Shown piece after piece: positions 26,024-35,442 of a DNA stretch of 64,000 nt; within the stretch, counting starts at the first letter, position 1, and each line of letters opens with the position of its first letter. The stretch is from an uncultured Treponema sp. (GTDB taxonomy: Bacteria; Spirochaetota; Spirochaetia; Treponematales; Treponemataceae): contig CAKUZR010000014.1 in NCBI GenBank assembly GCA_934718065.1, positions 1-64,000 on the forward strand. Direction: 5' to 3'. The position numbers were made by a program, and so were the translations under genes. The notes beneath the pieces were generated by a model. The model was not told where the DNA came from and ran no database searches. It worked only from the letters and a program-made list of their open reading frames with translations.

Positions 26024-27283
26024 ATGAATCATGAAATACTTAAAAAGGTGATTTATGATCAGCATGAGTTTATTAAGAATTTTAAAATTATAAACCGTGA
26101 GTATGATTTTGATTTTGATTCAAATTATGTATTGATTGGTCTTCGCCGCGCAGGTAAATCAACGCTGCTTTATAAAATTGTTCAGGATTTAATTGCGTCA
26201 GGAGTGGACTGGAGTCAGATTGTTTATATTAATTTTGAGGATGAACGACTCTCTGAATTTTCGCTGGATGATTTTAATGACATTCTGGAAGTTCAGGCCG
26301 AGATGACTGAAAAGAAAGGATGGTTCTTTCTGGATGAGGTTCAGAATGTTGAAGGCTGGGAAAAGTTTGCCCGCAGAATGGCAGATTATAAAGAGCATGC
26401 GTTTATAACTGGCAGCAACGCTAAAATGCTTTCCCAGGAAATAGAAAACCGGCTGGGAGGACGCTATCTTGCAAAGTATATTACTCCATATAATTTGCGG
26501 GAATTTTTTACGGCAAAGAAAATTGATTTTTCAGAAAGCTCAGTTTATTCAACAAAGGGAATCGGAACAATAAAAAGAGAATTCAATGAGTATTTTTACT
26601 ACGGCGGATTTCCTGAAAATACACAGCGCAGGGATAAACGCGAATATGTTTCAAGTATTTACCAGAAGGTTCTGCTTGGGGATATCGCGGCAAGAAATGC
26701 AATCAGAAATGTAAACGGACTTCGTCTTCTTATGAAAAAAATTGCCGAGTCTGTAAAAGATGAGGTTTCATATACAAAGCTTCATAACATTTTAAAATCG
26801 ATTGGCATCAATATAAGCAAAGATGCTGTGATTGACTACATTGGTTACGCTCAGCAGTCATTTTTAATATTTGCGGTCAGAAACTATTTTTCTAAATTTG
26901 TAGATAAGGAAACAACCCCAAAATACTATTTTAACGACAACGGACTTTTGAATCTTTTTTTGAACAACGGAGAGCCTCGTCTGCTGGAAAATCTTGTGGC
27001 TCTTAATCTGCATAATAAATATCCGGACAGTCTTTATTATTTAAAAGGGCAGAACTTGGACATAGACTTTTTTGTTGAAAAAACTGGCGAAGTTGTTCAG
27101 GTTTCGTATTCAATTGAAAATATTTCGGATGACAGGGAAACAAAGTCATTGGTTCATGCCTCAAAAACTATGAAAGAAGCAAAAACGTTCAAAATAATTA
27201 CTTTTGATGAAGAAAAAAACATCGAAGCAGATGGCGTTAAGATTCAGGTTGTTCCAGTTTGGAAATGGCTGCTTGAAAAATAA
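26024..27283 (+). CDS. AAA_14/DUF4143-type ATPase
   Basis: 419 aa. Walker A GLRRAGKSTL near 39-48, Walker B GWFFLDEVQ near 96, ITGSNAKML (sensor), then a helical domain and a C-terminal DUF4143-like region with LLENLVALNL and LDIDFFVEKTGEVVQVSYS, a nuclease-like fold. The family is scattered in bacteria and archaea, often laterally moved; function unknown. The start at residue 11 of the longest frame is chosen because AAGGAG lies 9 bases upstream. Base composition is more A/T-rich than the neighbours. Confidence 0.8.
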   Translation: MNHEILKKVIYDQHEFIKNFKIINREYDFDFDSNYVLIGLRRAGKSTLLYKIVQDLIASGVDWSQIVYINFEDERLSEFSLDDFNDILEVQAEMTEKKGWFFLDEVQNVEGWEKFARRMADYKEHAFITGSNAKMLSQEIENRLGGRYLAKYITPYNLREFFTAKKIDFSESSVYSTKGIGTIKREFNEYFYYGGFPENTQRRDKREYVSSIYQKVLLGDIAARNAIRNVNGLRLLMKKIAESVKDEVSYTKLHNILKSIGINISKDAVIDYIGYAQQSFLIFAVRNYFSKFVDKETTPKYYFNDNGLLNLFLNNGEPRLLENLVALNLHNKYPDSLYYLKGQNLDIDFFVEKTGEVVQVSYSIENISDDRETKSLVHASKTMKEAKTFKIITFDEEKNIEADGVKIQVVPVWKWLLEK

Positions 27284-27317
27284 TGCGCTTTGAGGGCAAA
27301 ATCCTTCAATATCAATT

Positions 27318-27968
27318 TCAAAGCATTTCATGCTCAAGAAAGCTGTAGTACGATGTTCTGCTGAAAATTATGTGGTCAAGGAGCGAAATCCCAAGAAATT
27401 CCGAGCATTCAGCCAGAGTCCGCGTTGTTTTTATGTCCTGGTCGGAAGGCTCGCAGTTTCCGGAAGGATGGTTGTGCGCAACAATTATCGCCGCCGCATT
27501 TTCAATCAGGGCTTCAGAAAAAACTTCCCGCGGATGAACGATTGTCTGGTTTATCGTGCCGACGCTTACAACTCTTATCTGCAGAATTTCATGACCGCCG
27601 TTCAATGTTATGCACAAAAAATGCTCCTGGTTCTGCATTGAGTAATTCTGGATAAACGGAATCACATCCTTCGGCTTTTTCACAAGAACGTTCTTGTGGT
27701 TGTTGCGCCTTCTGCCAAGCTCAATCGCCGAGGCAACCGCAAGAGCTTTTCCAACGCCCATTCCCTTTATCTGAAGCAAATTAGTAATCAGCGACTCGCG
27801 GTTTGTCCGCAGCAGAATTTTTGCAACCTGCTCAGAAAGTTTTTCAACAGGAATTCCTTTAATTCCCGAGCCAAGAATCATCATAACCAGTTCAACATCC
27901 GAAGGATATTCAATTCCATGTTTCAATGTAAGTTCCCTGATGTCAGGGGCAGAATTATTATCGCACAT
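27318..27968 (-). CDS. radC: RadC-family JAB/MPN-domain protein
   Basis: 216 aa. An N-terminal helix-hairpin-helix region (LLQIKGMGVGKALAVASAIELGRR in part) is followed by the JAMM metal motif HNHPSGNCEPSDQD, typical of RadC. The family is widespread and its true role is unresolved despite the DNA-repair name. Divergent from the glucosaminidase gene with only 66 bases between the starts. Confidence 0.93.
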   Translation of the reverse strand: MCDNNSAPDIRELTLKHGIEYPSDVELVMMILGSGIKGIPVEKLSEQVAKILLRTNRESLITNLLQIKGMGVGKALAVASAIELGRRRNNHKNVLVKKPKDVIPFIQNYSMQNQEHFLCITLNGGHEILQIRVVSVGTINQTIVHPREVFSEALIENAAAIIVAHNHPSGNCEPSDQDIKTTRTLAECSEFLGISLLDHIIFSRTSYYSFLEHEML

Positions 27969-28034
27969 ACTTTATTAATGCAAAAAAAATGCGAAATCTG
28001 TAATGAATCACAAAAAAAATACGAAAATTTATCT

Positions 28035-28631
28035 ATGAAGAAGAAATTATTTTCAGTTTTTGCAGGCGCAGGCGTTTTTCTGGCTTCGCTTTTTTTGTTT
28101 TCGTGTGTTTCAGTTCCGGGGAAAAAAGTTTCAATTTCAAGAAATTTAACAGGAGCGCCGGTTTTGTCATCAAAAGATTTGTACAGATATTTTGTTTCTG
28201 TAAAACCGGACTGTGACAGGGCTTTGGTGCGCCGGCTTTCTGAATATTATGTCAAGGAAGCCGCCGTTGAAGGAATAAATTCCGACTGCGCATTTGCCCA
28301 GATGTGCCTTGAAACCGGCTATCTTTCGTTTGGGAATCTTGTGGTTCCTGAAATGCACAATTACTGCGGGCTTGGCGCAATGGACGCGGAGCATCCCGGC
28401 GAATGGTTCGAGTCAGAGCAGATTGGTGTTCGCGCCCACATTCAGCACCTTCAGGCGTATGCAACAACTCAGGACGTTCCGTTAAGGCAAACGCTCGTGG
28501 ATCCGCGCTACAGCTGGGTTCACAAAGCAAAATATGCTGAAACAATTTTCGACCTGGCCGGTGTGTGGGCAACCGACAAGCTTTACGGACAGAAAATCGA
28601 CGCGATTCTTGATAAAATGGAATATTTTTAG
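28035..28631 (+). CDS. Glucosaminidase-domain lipoprotein (Bax/FlgJ-like)
   Basis: 198 aa. The lipoprotein signal ends near Cys24 (LFLFSCVS). The glucosaminidase domain (PF01832) has FAQMCLETGYLSFGN with the catalytic glutamate, NYCGLGA and a C-terminal VWATDKLYGQKI. Predicted to cleave the peptidoglycan glycan chain in the periplasm. The longest frame extends 113 codons upstream, antisense to radC, and is not real. The chosen ATG begins a proper signal sequence but has no clear Shine-Dalgarno. Confidence 0.85.
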   Translation: MKKKLFSVFAGAGVFLASLFLFSCVSVPGKKVSISRNLTGAPVLSSKDLYRYFVSVKPDCDRALVRRLSEYYVKEAAVEGINSDCAFAQMCLETGYLSFGNLVVPEMHNYCGLGAMDAEHPGEWFESEQIGVRAHIQHLQAYATTQDVPLRQTLVDPRYSWVHKAKYAETIFDLAGVWATDKLYGQKIDAILDKMEYF

Positions 28632-28638
28632 AATTCTA

Positions 28639-28842
28639 TTTTGGGTGGCTTTTGGCCGGCTTGCCAAGCTCGCCAGCCAAAACCAGGCTTTCCAGGTTTC
28701 CGGCCTTCGCCTCCATTCCTGCGCTTGCAAGTCGGTTTTCAAAAAAAAATTCGGCGGCAAGTTCAGGAAACTTGCAGGCAAAGAAATTCTAAGCCTGCGC
28801 ATGAACTGGCTTCGCCAGACCTTCCAATCCTTGCCACGTCAG
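28639..28842 (+). repeat. Intergenic repeat family E, copy 1
   Basis: Begins GGGTGGCTTTTGG, contains AAACCAGGCTTTCCAGGTTT and CCGGCCTTCGCCTCCATT, and ends with GACCTTCCAATCCTTGCCAC. All three blocks recur inverted at 61416-61565, with an unrelated middle segment. Non-coding; fills the gap after the glucosaminidase gene. The following 70 bases to the UMP kinase stop show nothing else. Confidence 0.75.
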
Positions 28843-28914
28843 CAACTAAAAAGCTGGTTCCCCGCGGCATACGTTTTGCCAGTTCGGTGTTTTTTCTTAT
28901 TCAGATTATTGAAA

Positions 28915-29610
28915 TCAGCCTATTTTTGTTCCCACGAAATTCTGGTCGTTAAGAATTGCCCGGATGTTTTCAATGTTTTTTCCGCTCGCGCAGATTACAG
29001 TCATTTTACATTCATCCGCTTTTTTTGAGGCAATCGGGTCAAACGGACAGTTCTTTCCCGGAGTCCATTCGTCGCCAACCATTTTGCGGAAATCCTTCCA
29101 GGAAATTTCATCAATCGGCTTTGCGTCTGGATTTTTTCTAGGGTCGTCTGTGTATACTTTTTCAATGTTTGAAAGGTTCACAACAGTTTTTGCGTCGTGT
29201 TTTTCAGCAAGAAGAACAGCATCGTTGTCTGTTGAAAATCCAGGATGCCATCCTGCCGCAAGAAGAACTCTTCCTTTGAAATCAATCGGCGCAGTCGGGT
29301 CGTAGACTACATCGTTCTGGCAAAGCTCGCCGAAACACGCTTTTACAAGCTGCGCATTCAGCCGTGTCGCCATGATTCCAATCCAGTCCGCCGCGTCGCC
29401 AGTGGAATTTGTGCTCACATTTTTTGAAATTTCTGAATATGCGTTCTGGTAAACACGGGCAGGCGCGCCGCCGCCAACTACAAGAATCAGCTTGCGGCTT
29501 GCGTCTTCTTCAAGCCATTCTTTTACCATTGAAACAAATTTTGTCAGAAATTCTGTGTCCGGCTGGTTCGGCACAACAATTGAGCCTCCAACTGATAATA
29601 CTTTAGTCAT
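28915..29610 (-). CDS. pyrH: UMP kinase, archaeal/spirochaete type
   Basis: 231 aa amino-acid-kinase-fold enzyme making UDP from UMP. VLSVGGSIVVP at the start, LVVGGGAPARVY, GWHPGFSTDNDAVLLAE and the uridine-binding NIEKVYTDDPRKNP are typical of the archaeal-type subfamily, not the usual bacterial PyrH. The longest frame adds 50 codons overlapping the upstream gene. The chosen ATG has AGGAG 7 bases upstream and overlaps the previous stop as TGATG, so it is the coupled last gene of the cysS-sigma operon. Confidence 0.88.
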   Translation of the reverse strand: MTKVLSVGGSIVVPNQPDTEFLTKFVSMVKEWLEEDASRKLILVVGGGAPARVYQNAYSEISKNVSTNSTGDAADWIGIMATRLNAQLVKACFGELCQNDVVYDPTAPIDFKGRVLLAAGWHPGFSTDNDAVLLAEKHDAKTVVNLSNIEKVYTDDPRKNPDAKPIDEISWKDFRKMVGDEWTPGKNCPFDPIASKKADECKMTVICASGKNIENIRAILNDQNFVGTKIG

Positions 29611-31310
29611 CAATATACTCCTATTACGGTCGGGTTTGACCAATATGAACTGTATTTTATGGTTTTTCCGCTTGCTTCTTCCCAGATTGACTGCAGGGAA
29701 TAGCTTCTCGGTCTTGAAACAGTTTTGTTGTTCGGCGCGCTCGGCTTGAATTCGTTCCATCCGCGGTTAAAAAGAATGTGCTGGCCGTCAAGGTTTCCAA
29801 AATAAAACTGATGAGGCACAATGTCTTTCTGCCACGGATGATAATCCAGGCCTGCGGCAAGCGCAATGTCCACCGGAATCCATCCGAATCCCGGAACATA
29901 AAATTCGCTCCACCAGTGAGGCCGCGTTTTCAGGTCAGTTTCAACAAGAATTCCGCTGTCTGGAAGAGCCGCAATTCCGTTCGCCCTAAGAAGAGCCGTG
30001 AAAATCACTGCGAAATCGTACGCGTCGCCCCGCTTTGTTCTCAAAAGGTCGAGCGGCGAAATATTGCCTTTCCGCACATCCTGAAGAATTGTGAATTCCT
30101 TCAGCATATAATTGTACGTAAGAGCCGCGATTGTGTACGGATTTTTTTCATTTTTGGCGATTGAGCGCGCTGTTTTTACAAGCTCCTCGTCATCGGAAGG
30201 AATGCAGTTGTCAGCTTTTGTGGCTGCCGCCTTCAAATTTTTGCTGAATGACGCTGAAGAATTTATCGCCGACGGAAAAATTTCTGTTCTGGTGTCATAG
30301 GTTGTTACCGCAAAATTCTGCTTGAATTTCGATTTTCCGGAGCTTCGCGCGCCGCTCGTCTGATGTATTATCGTGTGCTGGAAATCATAAATAATCGGTT
30401 CAGGAGTGCATTCCGAAACAACAACAACTGGCTGCGCTGGAGAAGTAAAAGGCCTTGGGCAGCGCAAAATTATTTGGGAATCTTTGTCGCCGGCTGTGTC
30501 GTCAATGTCAACCGCAACCTGGATTACATAAGTTTTTGGAGAAATGAAACTTTTTGTCCCGGCTTTTTTGTTGATGTCGATGTGGCGCATCGGCGACTGG
30601 CCTTTGCTTGTTGAAACAAAAATATCGCCGGAAACCGCGCCGTCCGGAACGTAAAGACGTATTTCGCTGTCTGACCAGTATTCGTAGTCAAAATCATCCT
30701 CGTTTGCTTCCGTGAACGAAAGATCTTCCGAAGTTTTTGCCGCCAGGCTTTCATCGTTTGCCGGTTTTTCCCGGTTTATAGAAAAGAAGACTTTTGAACT
30801 GTCCCTGGAATTTCCAAAATTCACGCCGTAAATAGAAATCAAAGTTCCAACGGAAATTTTTTCAGGCGAAAGGCTTGTTATGATTGGCACAGTTGCCTGA
30901 GGATTTTGCGTTACTGCCACCGGAGCCGCAGTCGCGTTTGCGAAAAATGCTGGTTTTGAGCGGTTGTTTTTTGTTTCAACCACAACGAGTCCGTCTTTCA
31001 CATTTGCCGGAAGAACAACTTTGATTTCAGAGTCCGACCATGAAATATAAGATGATGAAGTCAGCTTTGAGCCGCCAAATTCAACGTAGTTTGTCTCGCG
31101 CGTGTTTCCAAAACCTTTTCCGGTTATTATTATAAGGTCTCCCGGCGAGCCGACTGGCGGATTCACTGAGTAAATTACAGGCTTCTGGTTTACGTGCAGC
31201 CCTAAAAGAAGCGAGCCTAGCGCAAATAGCAAAGCCAGAAAAATCCAGCACAAAGTTCTGATAACAGGAGATTTTCTAAAAAAATAATTTATTGCTGATG
31301 TCGAGTCCAC
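29610..31310 (-). CDS. Membrane-anchored TIG/IPT protein with inactive transglutaminase-like domain
   Basis: 566 aa. One membrane segment at about 19-40, then two IPT/TIG Ig-like domains (about 46-125 and 140-240; GDLIIITGKGFGNTRE, GTLISIYGVNFGNSRD), then a transglutaminase-like domain at about 385-520. In that domain His465 (RPHWWSEFYVPGFGW) and Asp481 (IPVD) are kept, but the nucleophile is Ala430 (RGDAYDFAVIF, codon GCG). It should therefore be a non-catalytic periplasmic protein. It overlaps the anti-sigma gene by 22 bases, so a role as sensor or partner of that pair is plausible (inference). Confidence 0.75.
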   Translation of the reverse strand: MDSTSAINYFFRKSPVIRTLCWIFLALLFALGSLLLGLHVNQKPVIYSVNPPVGSPGDLIIITGKGFGNTRETNYVEFGGSKLTSSSYISWSDSEIKVVLPANVKDGLVVVETKNNRSKPAFFANATAAPVAVTQNPQATVPIITSLSPEKISVGTLISIYGVNFGNSRDSSKVFFSINREKPANDESLAAKTSEDLSFTEANEDDFDYEYWSDSEIRLYVPDGAVSGDIFVSTSKGQSPMRHIDINKKAGTKSFISPKTYVIQVAVDIDDTAGDKDSQIILRCPRPFTSPAQPVVVVSECTPEPIIYDFQHTIIHQTSGARSSGKSKFKQNFAVTTYDTRTEIFPSAINSSASFSKNLKAAATKADNCIPSDDEELVKTARSIAKNEKNPYTIAALTYNYMLKEFTILQDVRKGNISPLDLLRTKRGDAYDFAVIFTALLRANGIAALPDSGILVETDLKTRPHWWSEFYVPGFGWIPVDIALAAGLDYHPWQKDIVPHQFYFGNLDGQHILFNRGWNEFKPSAPNNKTVSRPRSYSLQSIWEEASGKTIKYSSYWSNPTVIGVY

Positions 31311-31960
31311 TCTAGCTGACCTTCATTAGAGTTCACAGGCAGCTTGATTTCAATTGATTCCTGGTTGTCCTCAAGTCCTGGAACTGTAATGTTCACATGA
31401 ATTTTTTTTGCATCATCAAATTCCGGCCTAAGAACATCAACATTTGTCAGCGCAGAATTTGAAATGCTTCTTGCGCCGACTGTCTGCGCCAGACTGTGGT
31501 TCAAATTTCCGTTGATTACAACGTTTTGATTTGCAATCGGCGCGTTTTGCGGACGTGTGACAGGAGTTATAGATGCTATATTTGCTTTTTCAGAATAGCT
31601 GGTTTTAAGCGAATTTGAAAGAGAGACCGGCAGAATTGCGGCGACAATAACGGCTGCTGCGGCTGCCATTCCCCAGCGCACAGTTTTTTCTGTGAACGGG
31701 AATTCGTGGCGCGGAGCCGCATTTTTTGAATAGCGCAGTTTTGTCTTCAGGCGTTCAAAGCTTTGGTCCATGAACTGCTTGTCAAGCTGAATATTTTTGC
31801 TGTCCATCTGGAAAGCGTTCTTGATTCTTCTTAAAGATTCAAGTTTCGCCTTGCAAGACGGGCAGTTCGCAATGTGAGACTCGTATTCCTTTACGTAAAC
31901 CAAAGGAAGCTCATTGTCAAGATAAATTGAATGAATGTCATCAGTTGGGCAAGAATACAT
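31289..31960 (-). CDS. Zinc-finger anti-sigma factor
   Basis: 223 aa. The N-terminal zf-HC2 motif is His29-x3-Cys33-x2-Cys36 (ESHIANCPSC). A cytoplasmic helical arm and one membrane segment (about 97-115) follow, then a 105-residue periplasmic tail rich in Asn/Val. Typical of membrane anti-sigma factors that hold an ECF sigma factor. It overlaps the sigma gene by 20 bases and the TIG gene by 22, so the three are translationally coupled. Confidence 0.85.
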   Translation of the reverse strand: MYSCPTDDIHSIYLDNELPLVYVKEYESHIANCPSCKAKLESLRRIKNAFQMDSKNIQLDKQFMDQSFERLKTKLRYSKNAAPRHEFPFTEKTVRWGMAAAAAVIVAAILPVSLSNSLKTSYSEKANIASITPVTRPQNAPIANQNVVINGNLNHSLAQTVGARSISNSALTNVDVLRPEFDDAKKIHVNITVPGLEDNQESIEIKLPVNSNEGQLEWTRHQQ

Positions 31961-32504
31961 TTTCAGCTCCTAGCATTTCTGCGAGTAACTTGCGGGCACG
32001 GAAAATGCGGACTTTTACGTTTCCTTCCGTGATTCCCACAACTTTACCAATCTCTTTGTAGTTCAAGTCGCTGTACTCAGCAAGCACAACAACTTCTTTC
32101 AGTTTTGGAGGCAGTTTATTCAAGGCATCTTGAGCAGACTTTATTGCTTCTTCCTTTAAAAGCTCTGTTTCCCCGGAATGAAAAATGCGGGTTTCCTCGT
32201 AAAGCGCTTTTTCGTAAGCTCTTTTTTCCCGCGCTTTTCTTTTTACGTAATTCAGCGATGCGTTTTTTACAACACGAATCAACCAGAATTTTGCGTCATT
32301 CATCGTAGGAAAAGTCAGCTGCTTTTCGTTGGCTTTAATAAGCGAGTCGTGCGCCAAATCTTCTGCCGCTTCCTCTTCGTTTACAATTCTGTAAGAGATT
32401 TTGAACAGCATTTGCATTGTCGCGTTGTAAATCGTTTTAAAGTCAACAGAATCTGCTGCATTTAGAGGCTTTGAATTTCCTGTCTGACCGTCCATATTCA
32501 ACAA
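31941..32504 (-). CDS. ECF-family RNA polymerase sigma factor
   Basis: 187 aa. Sigma region 2 lies at about 22-90 (YRIVNEEEAAEDLAHDSLIKA) and region 4 at about 125-180 (LPPKLKEVVVLAEYSDLNYKEIGKVVGITEGNVKVRIFRAR). No regions 1 or 3, as expected for ECF. The first codon is TTG with AAGGAG 6 bases upstream; the later ATG (residue 4) is too far from it. It follows cysS by 34 bases. An ECF gene beside cysS is also what I recall in T. pallidum. Confidence 0.9.
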   Translation of the reverse strand: MLNMDGQTGNSKPLNAADSVDFKTIYNATMQMLFKISYRIVNEEEAAEDLAHDSLIKANEKQLTFPTMNDAKFWLIRVVKNASLNYVKRKAREKRAYEKALYEETRIFHSGETELLKEEAIKSAQDALNKLPPKLKEVVVLAEYSDLNYKEIGKVVGITEGNVKVRIFRARKLLAEMLGAENVFLPN

Positions 32505-32538
32505 ACAACGCTCCTTGCCTGTGGTTACAAAATTTCTG

Positions 32539-34068
32539 CTAGTTTCTTTTCCAGGCTGGGCCGGCCGGTGTGTCGATTATTGTGATTCCGCGTTCTGTAA
32601 GCTTCGCGCGGATTTCATCGGCTTTCGCAAAATCCTTGTTTTTCTTTGCGGCTGTTCGTTCCGCCACAAGCGCGTCAATTTCCGCGGCTTCCGGGTCTCC
32701 GGTGTGGTCAATAACGGTTGCCGCCGCATTTTTTTCAGCTTCTTTCTGGGCGGCTCCGGCGGTTTCAATCATTTTCAGTCCAAGAACGCTGTCCATTCTG
32801 TCGATAAGGTCAAGCGCTTCCTTTGCGTCCAGGGAATTGTCCTTAAGAACTTTGTTCACCTGGCTAAGCGCAACCGGAACAAGAAGATCGTTTTCCAGCG
32901 CCGCCTTGAATGCGTCAAGATACTGAGAGGCTTTTTCTGAAAGCCCTTCGCGGCTGTCAGCTTCGCCTTTTTTGTAGGATTTTCCTTTTTCAAGTTTTAC
33001 GCCGGCTTTTTGCGCAAGCTTTGCAATTTTCTGAACAAGGCTGGCTCTTCCGTTTTTTGCGGAATCCATTGCGTCCCAGCTGAAGAAAATCTGTTTTCTG
33101 TAATGGCCGCCAAGAAGGAAAAATCTGTAGTCGAGCGCATCGTATCCTTTGTCTTTTAAAGTCTGAAGCCGCAGGAAATTTCCTTTTGACTTTGACATTT
33201 TGTTTCCGCCTTCAACAACCAGAAATTCGTTGTGAAGCCAGTATTTTACCCAAGGACCTTCAGCTTTTTCTTCCGGAGTGAACGAGCCTTCTGACTGCGC
33301 GATTTCATTCGTGTGATGAACTGGAACGTGGTCAATTCCGCCGGTGTGGATGTCGATGTGCTTTCCAAGATATTTCATGCTCATCGCTGAACATTCAATG
33401 TGCCAGCCAGGATAGCCGCGTCCCCAAGGCGAATCCCAGGTCATCGCCTGGTTTTCAAACTTTGATTTTGTGAACCAAAGCACAAAGTCGCCCGGATTGC
33501 GCTTGTTTCCGTCGATTACAACTTCTTTCCGGCGGCCTGCGCCTTCCTTCAGCTCGTCCAGGTTAAGGTTCGCCAGTTTTCCGTAGTCAGGGTAGGTTGA
33601 AATATCGTAGTAAAGATTTCCGCCAGCCATATAAGTGTGGCCGTTTGCCTCAATCTTTTTTATGAGCTCAATCATTTCCGGAATATGTTCTGTCGCCTTG
33701 CAGATAACGTCTGGATGACGGATGTTCAGGTCGTCAATATCGTGCATAAAAGCATCCGTGTAGAATTTTGCAACTTCCAGAACAGACTGATGACGCTCCT
33801 CCGCAGTTTTTACCATTTTATCATCACCGTCGTCATTGTCGCCGGTCAAGTGGCCTACATCGGTGATGTTCATAACGTGCTTTATGTCGTAACCCAAAAA
33901 AGTCAATGTTTTGTCAAGAATATCAAGAAAAACGTATGCGCGGAGATTTCCGATGTGCGCATAATTGTATACAGTCGGACCGCAGCCGTAAAAACCTGCA
34001 AAACCTTCGTGAACTGGCTTAAATTCTTCAATTTTATGACCCATAGTATTAAAAAATTTTAACGGCAT
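32539..34068 (-). CDS. cysS: Cysteinyl-tRNA synthetase
   Basis: Class I synthetase charging tRNA-Cys. 509 aa. HIGN signature at 38-41, the zinc-site cysteine in [10 protein letters not shown], the second zinc ligands around GWHIECSAM, and KMSKSKGN. Shine-Dalgarno AAAGGAG lies 9 bases before ATG. First gene of a five-gene operon with the ECF sigma, anti-sigma, TIG protein and UMP kinase. Confidence 0.98.
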   Translation of the reverse strand: MPLKFFNTMGHKIEEFKPVHEGFAGFYGCGPTVYNYAHIGNLRAYVFLDILDKTLTFLGYDIKHVMNITDVGHLTGDNDDGDDKMVKTAEERHQSVLEVAKFYTDAFMHDIDDLNIRHPDVICKATEHIPEMIELIKKIEANGHTYMAGGNLYYDISTYPDYGKLANLNLDELKEGAGRRKEVVIDGNKRNPGDFVLWFTKSKFENQAMTWDSPWGRGYPGWHIECSAMSMKYLGKHIDIHTGGIDHVPVHHTNEIAQSEGSFTPEEKAEGPWVKYWLHNEFLVVEGGNKMSKSKGNFLRLQTLKDKGYDALDYRFFLLGGHYRKQIFFSWDAMDSAKNGRASLVQKIAKLAQKAGVKLEKGKSYKKGEADSREGLSEKASQYLDAFKAALENDLLVPVALSQVNKVLKDNSLDAKEALDLIDRMDSVLGLKMIETAGAAQKEAEKNAAATVIDHTGDPEAAEIDALVAERTAAKKNKDFAKADEIRAKLTERGITIIDTPAGPAWKRN

Positions 34069-34150
34069 TTTCTTGCACTCCTTTTGTTGGCGTGAATATT
34101 GAGTTCCCGTGGAAATTTTATAAATTGAAATGTTGAAGGCGGAGAAAGCA

Positions 34151-34263
34151 CGCTGAAGTCAATTTGGACTTTTTTAGCGTATGCCATAAAAAAATCTTGA
34201 AGGCTTTGCAAAGCAAAACGAAAGATTTTTCCCAAAAAAAGTTCAACCCTTGACTTTCAAGCG
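34151..34263. repeat. 113-bp imperfect palindrome
   Basis: The centre is CTTTGCAAAG (34204-34213). Perfect 9-bp arms AAAAATCTT (34190-34198) / AAGATTTTT (34222-34230) flank it, and outer arms CGCTGAAGTCAA / TTGACTTTCAAGCG pair with gaps. It could fold into one long hairpin in either transcript. Sequence unrelated to the A-D repeats. Confidence 0.6.
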
Positions 34264-34428
34264 GGATTTCGCAGACGTAAACATTTCAATGCGCAAAAAT
34301 CAGCAAAACTTAACATTCAAACTGTTTAGGTAATTCTAGTGAAAAAAACATTGCATTTCAATTAATCGGATAAGCTGAATAAATAATTTTCGCCCTGTGC
34401 CGCTCTGTAAATCAATTGTTTTTTTCTA

Positions 34429-34434
34429 TATAAT
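34429..34434 (+). promoter_or_regulatory. -10 element of murB (leaderless)
   Basis: TATAAT, exactly 6 bases before the ATG at 34441; no Shine-Dalgarno. Confidence 0.6.
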
Positions 34435-34440
34435 AATTGT

Positions 34441-35394
34441 ATGAGCGACTATAAATCTTTTGCCCAAAAAATTGTTTCCTGCGGGGATTTTTGCGGTTCG
34501 GTCCTGTTTGACGAGCCGATGGCAAGGCATACAACTTTTAAAATTGGCGGAAATGCGCCGGTTTTCTTTGAGCCGGAAAATATTGACTCGCTTCTGGTGC
34601 TTCTGTCCGCGTTGAAATCAGAAAACGTGAAATTTTTTATTCTTGGCGGCGGCTCGAACATTGTTTTTTGCGACGATGAATTTGACGGCGTGGTTCTTTC
34701 ACTTCTGAAGATAAACAGAATTTCCGCGGTTGAAACTTCACAGGTGTCGGACGGCGATGTGCTGGTTTCTGCTGAAGCAGGAGCGACAATGGCTTTGTTC
34801 GTTAATTTCTGCACGGAAAACGGTTTTTCCGGGGCGGAAAAGTTTGCGGGGCTTCCCGGAACGGTCGGGGGCGCCCTTTTTATGAACGCAAGGTGCTTTG
34901 ACCTTTCAGTCAGTGAGCTTTTTGTGGAGGCCTATTACATCGATTTGAACGATTACACTGAACGGCACAAAATTTTCTCTTCTTCGGAATGGGATTACAA
35001 AATTTCACCTTTTCAGAATTCTAAAACGCTGATTCTTTCCGCGACTTTCCGGCTGAAAAAAAATTTGAAAACCAGGGATGAACTAAAATCCGAGAATAAA
35101 AAATATGTTGAGGAACGAAAATCCAGGGGGCATTTTGATTTTCCGAGCGCGGGCAGCGTTTTCAGAAACAACCGTGCGTTCGGCGCGCCGAGCGGCAAAA
35201 TAATCGACGAATGCGGGCTTCTCGGAAAAAAAATCGGGGCGGCGCAGATTGCTCCTTTCCATGGAAATTTCATCATAAATTTGGGCGGAGCGACTCAAAA
35301 AGACGTAAAGACGCTGGTGGAATTCACCGTTAAAGAAGTTAAGGCGAAAACTGGATTTTGTTTGCAGCCAGAAATAATCTTCGTTGACAAATAA
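34441..35394 (+). CDS. murB: UDP-N-acetylenolpyruvoylglucosamine reductase
   Basis: FAD/NADPH enzyme producing UDP-MurNAc for peptidoglycan. 317 aa. FAD-binding landmarks ARHTTFKIGG, ILGGGSNIVF and LPGTVGGALFMNA are present, as are the catalytic region SAGSVFRN and the closing LQPEIIFV. The FAD-binding serine and C-terminal glutamate motifs look intact. A promoter for the next gene is embedded in its last codons. Confidence 0.97.
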   Translation: MSDYKSFAQKIVSCGDFCGSVLFDEPMARHTTFKIGGNAPVFFEPENIDSLLVLLSALKSENVKFFILGGGSNIVFCDDEFDGVVLSLLKINRISAVETSQVSDGDVLVSAEAGATMALFVNFCTENGFSGAEKFAGLPGTVGGALFMNARCFDLSVSELFVEAYYIDLNDYTERHKIFSSSEWDYKISPFQNSKTLILSATFRLKKNLKTRDELKSENKKYVEERKSRGHFDFPSAGSVFRNNRAFGAPSGKIIDECGLLGKKIGAAQIAPFHGNFIINLGGATQKDVKTLVEFTVKEVKAKTGFCLQPEIIFVDK

Positions 35395-35413
35395 AAAAGC
35401 TAGCCATTATACT
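35384..35413 (+). promoter_or_regulatory. Promoter of the cNMP-binding gene
   Basis: -35 TTGACA (35384-35389) overlapping the end of murB, 18-base spacer, -10 TATACT (35408-35413), short leader with GAGAGGTGG. Confidence 0.75.
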
Positions 35414-35442
35414 TTAAAGAATAATGCGAGAGGTGGTATAAA

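Larger units (their letters stand above)
34069..34440. other. Gene-free divergent region between cysS and murB
   Basis: Holds a large imperfect palindrome (34151-34263), an AT-rich stretch and the murB -10. No coding frame is supported. Confidence 0.6.

Noticed and set aside
27696..28034. N-terminal 113 codons before the glucosaminidase
   Set aside because: Antisense to radC; a proper lipoprotein signal begins at 28035.
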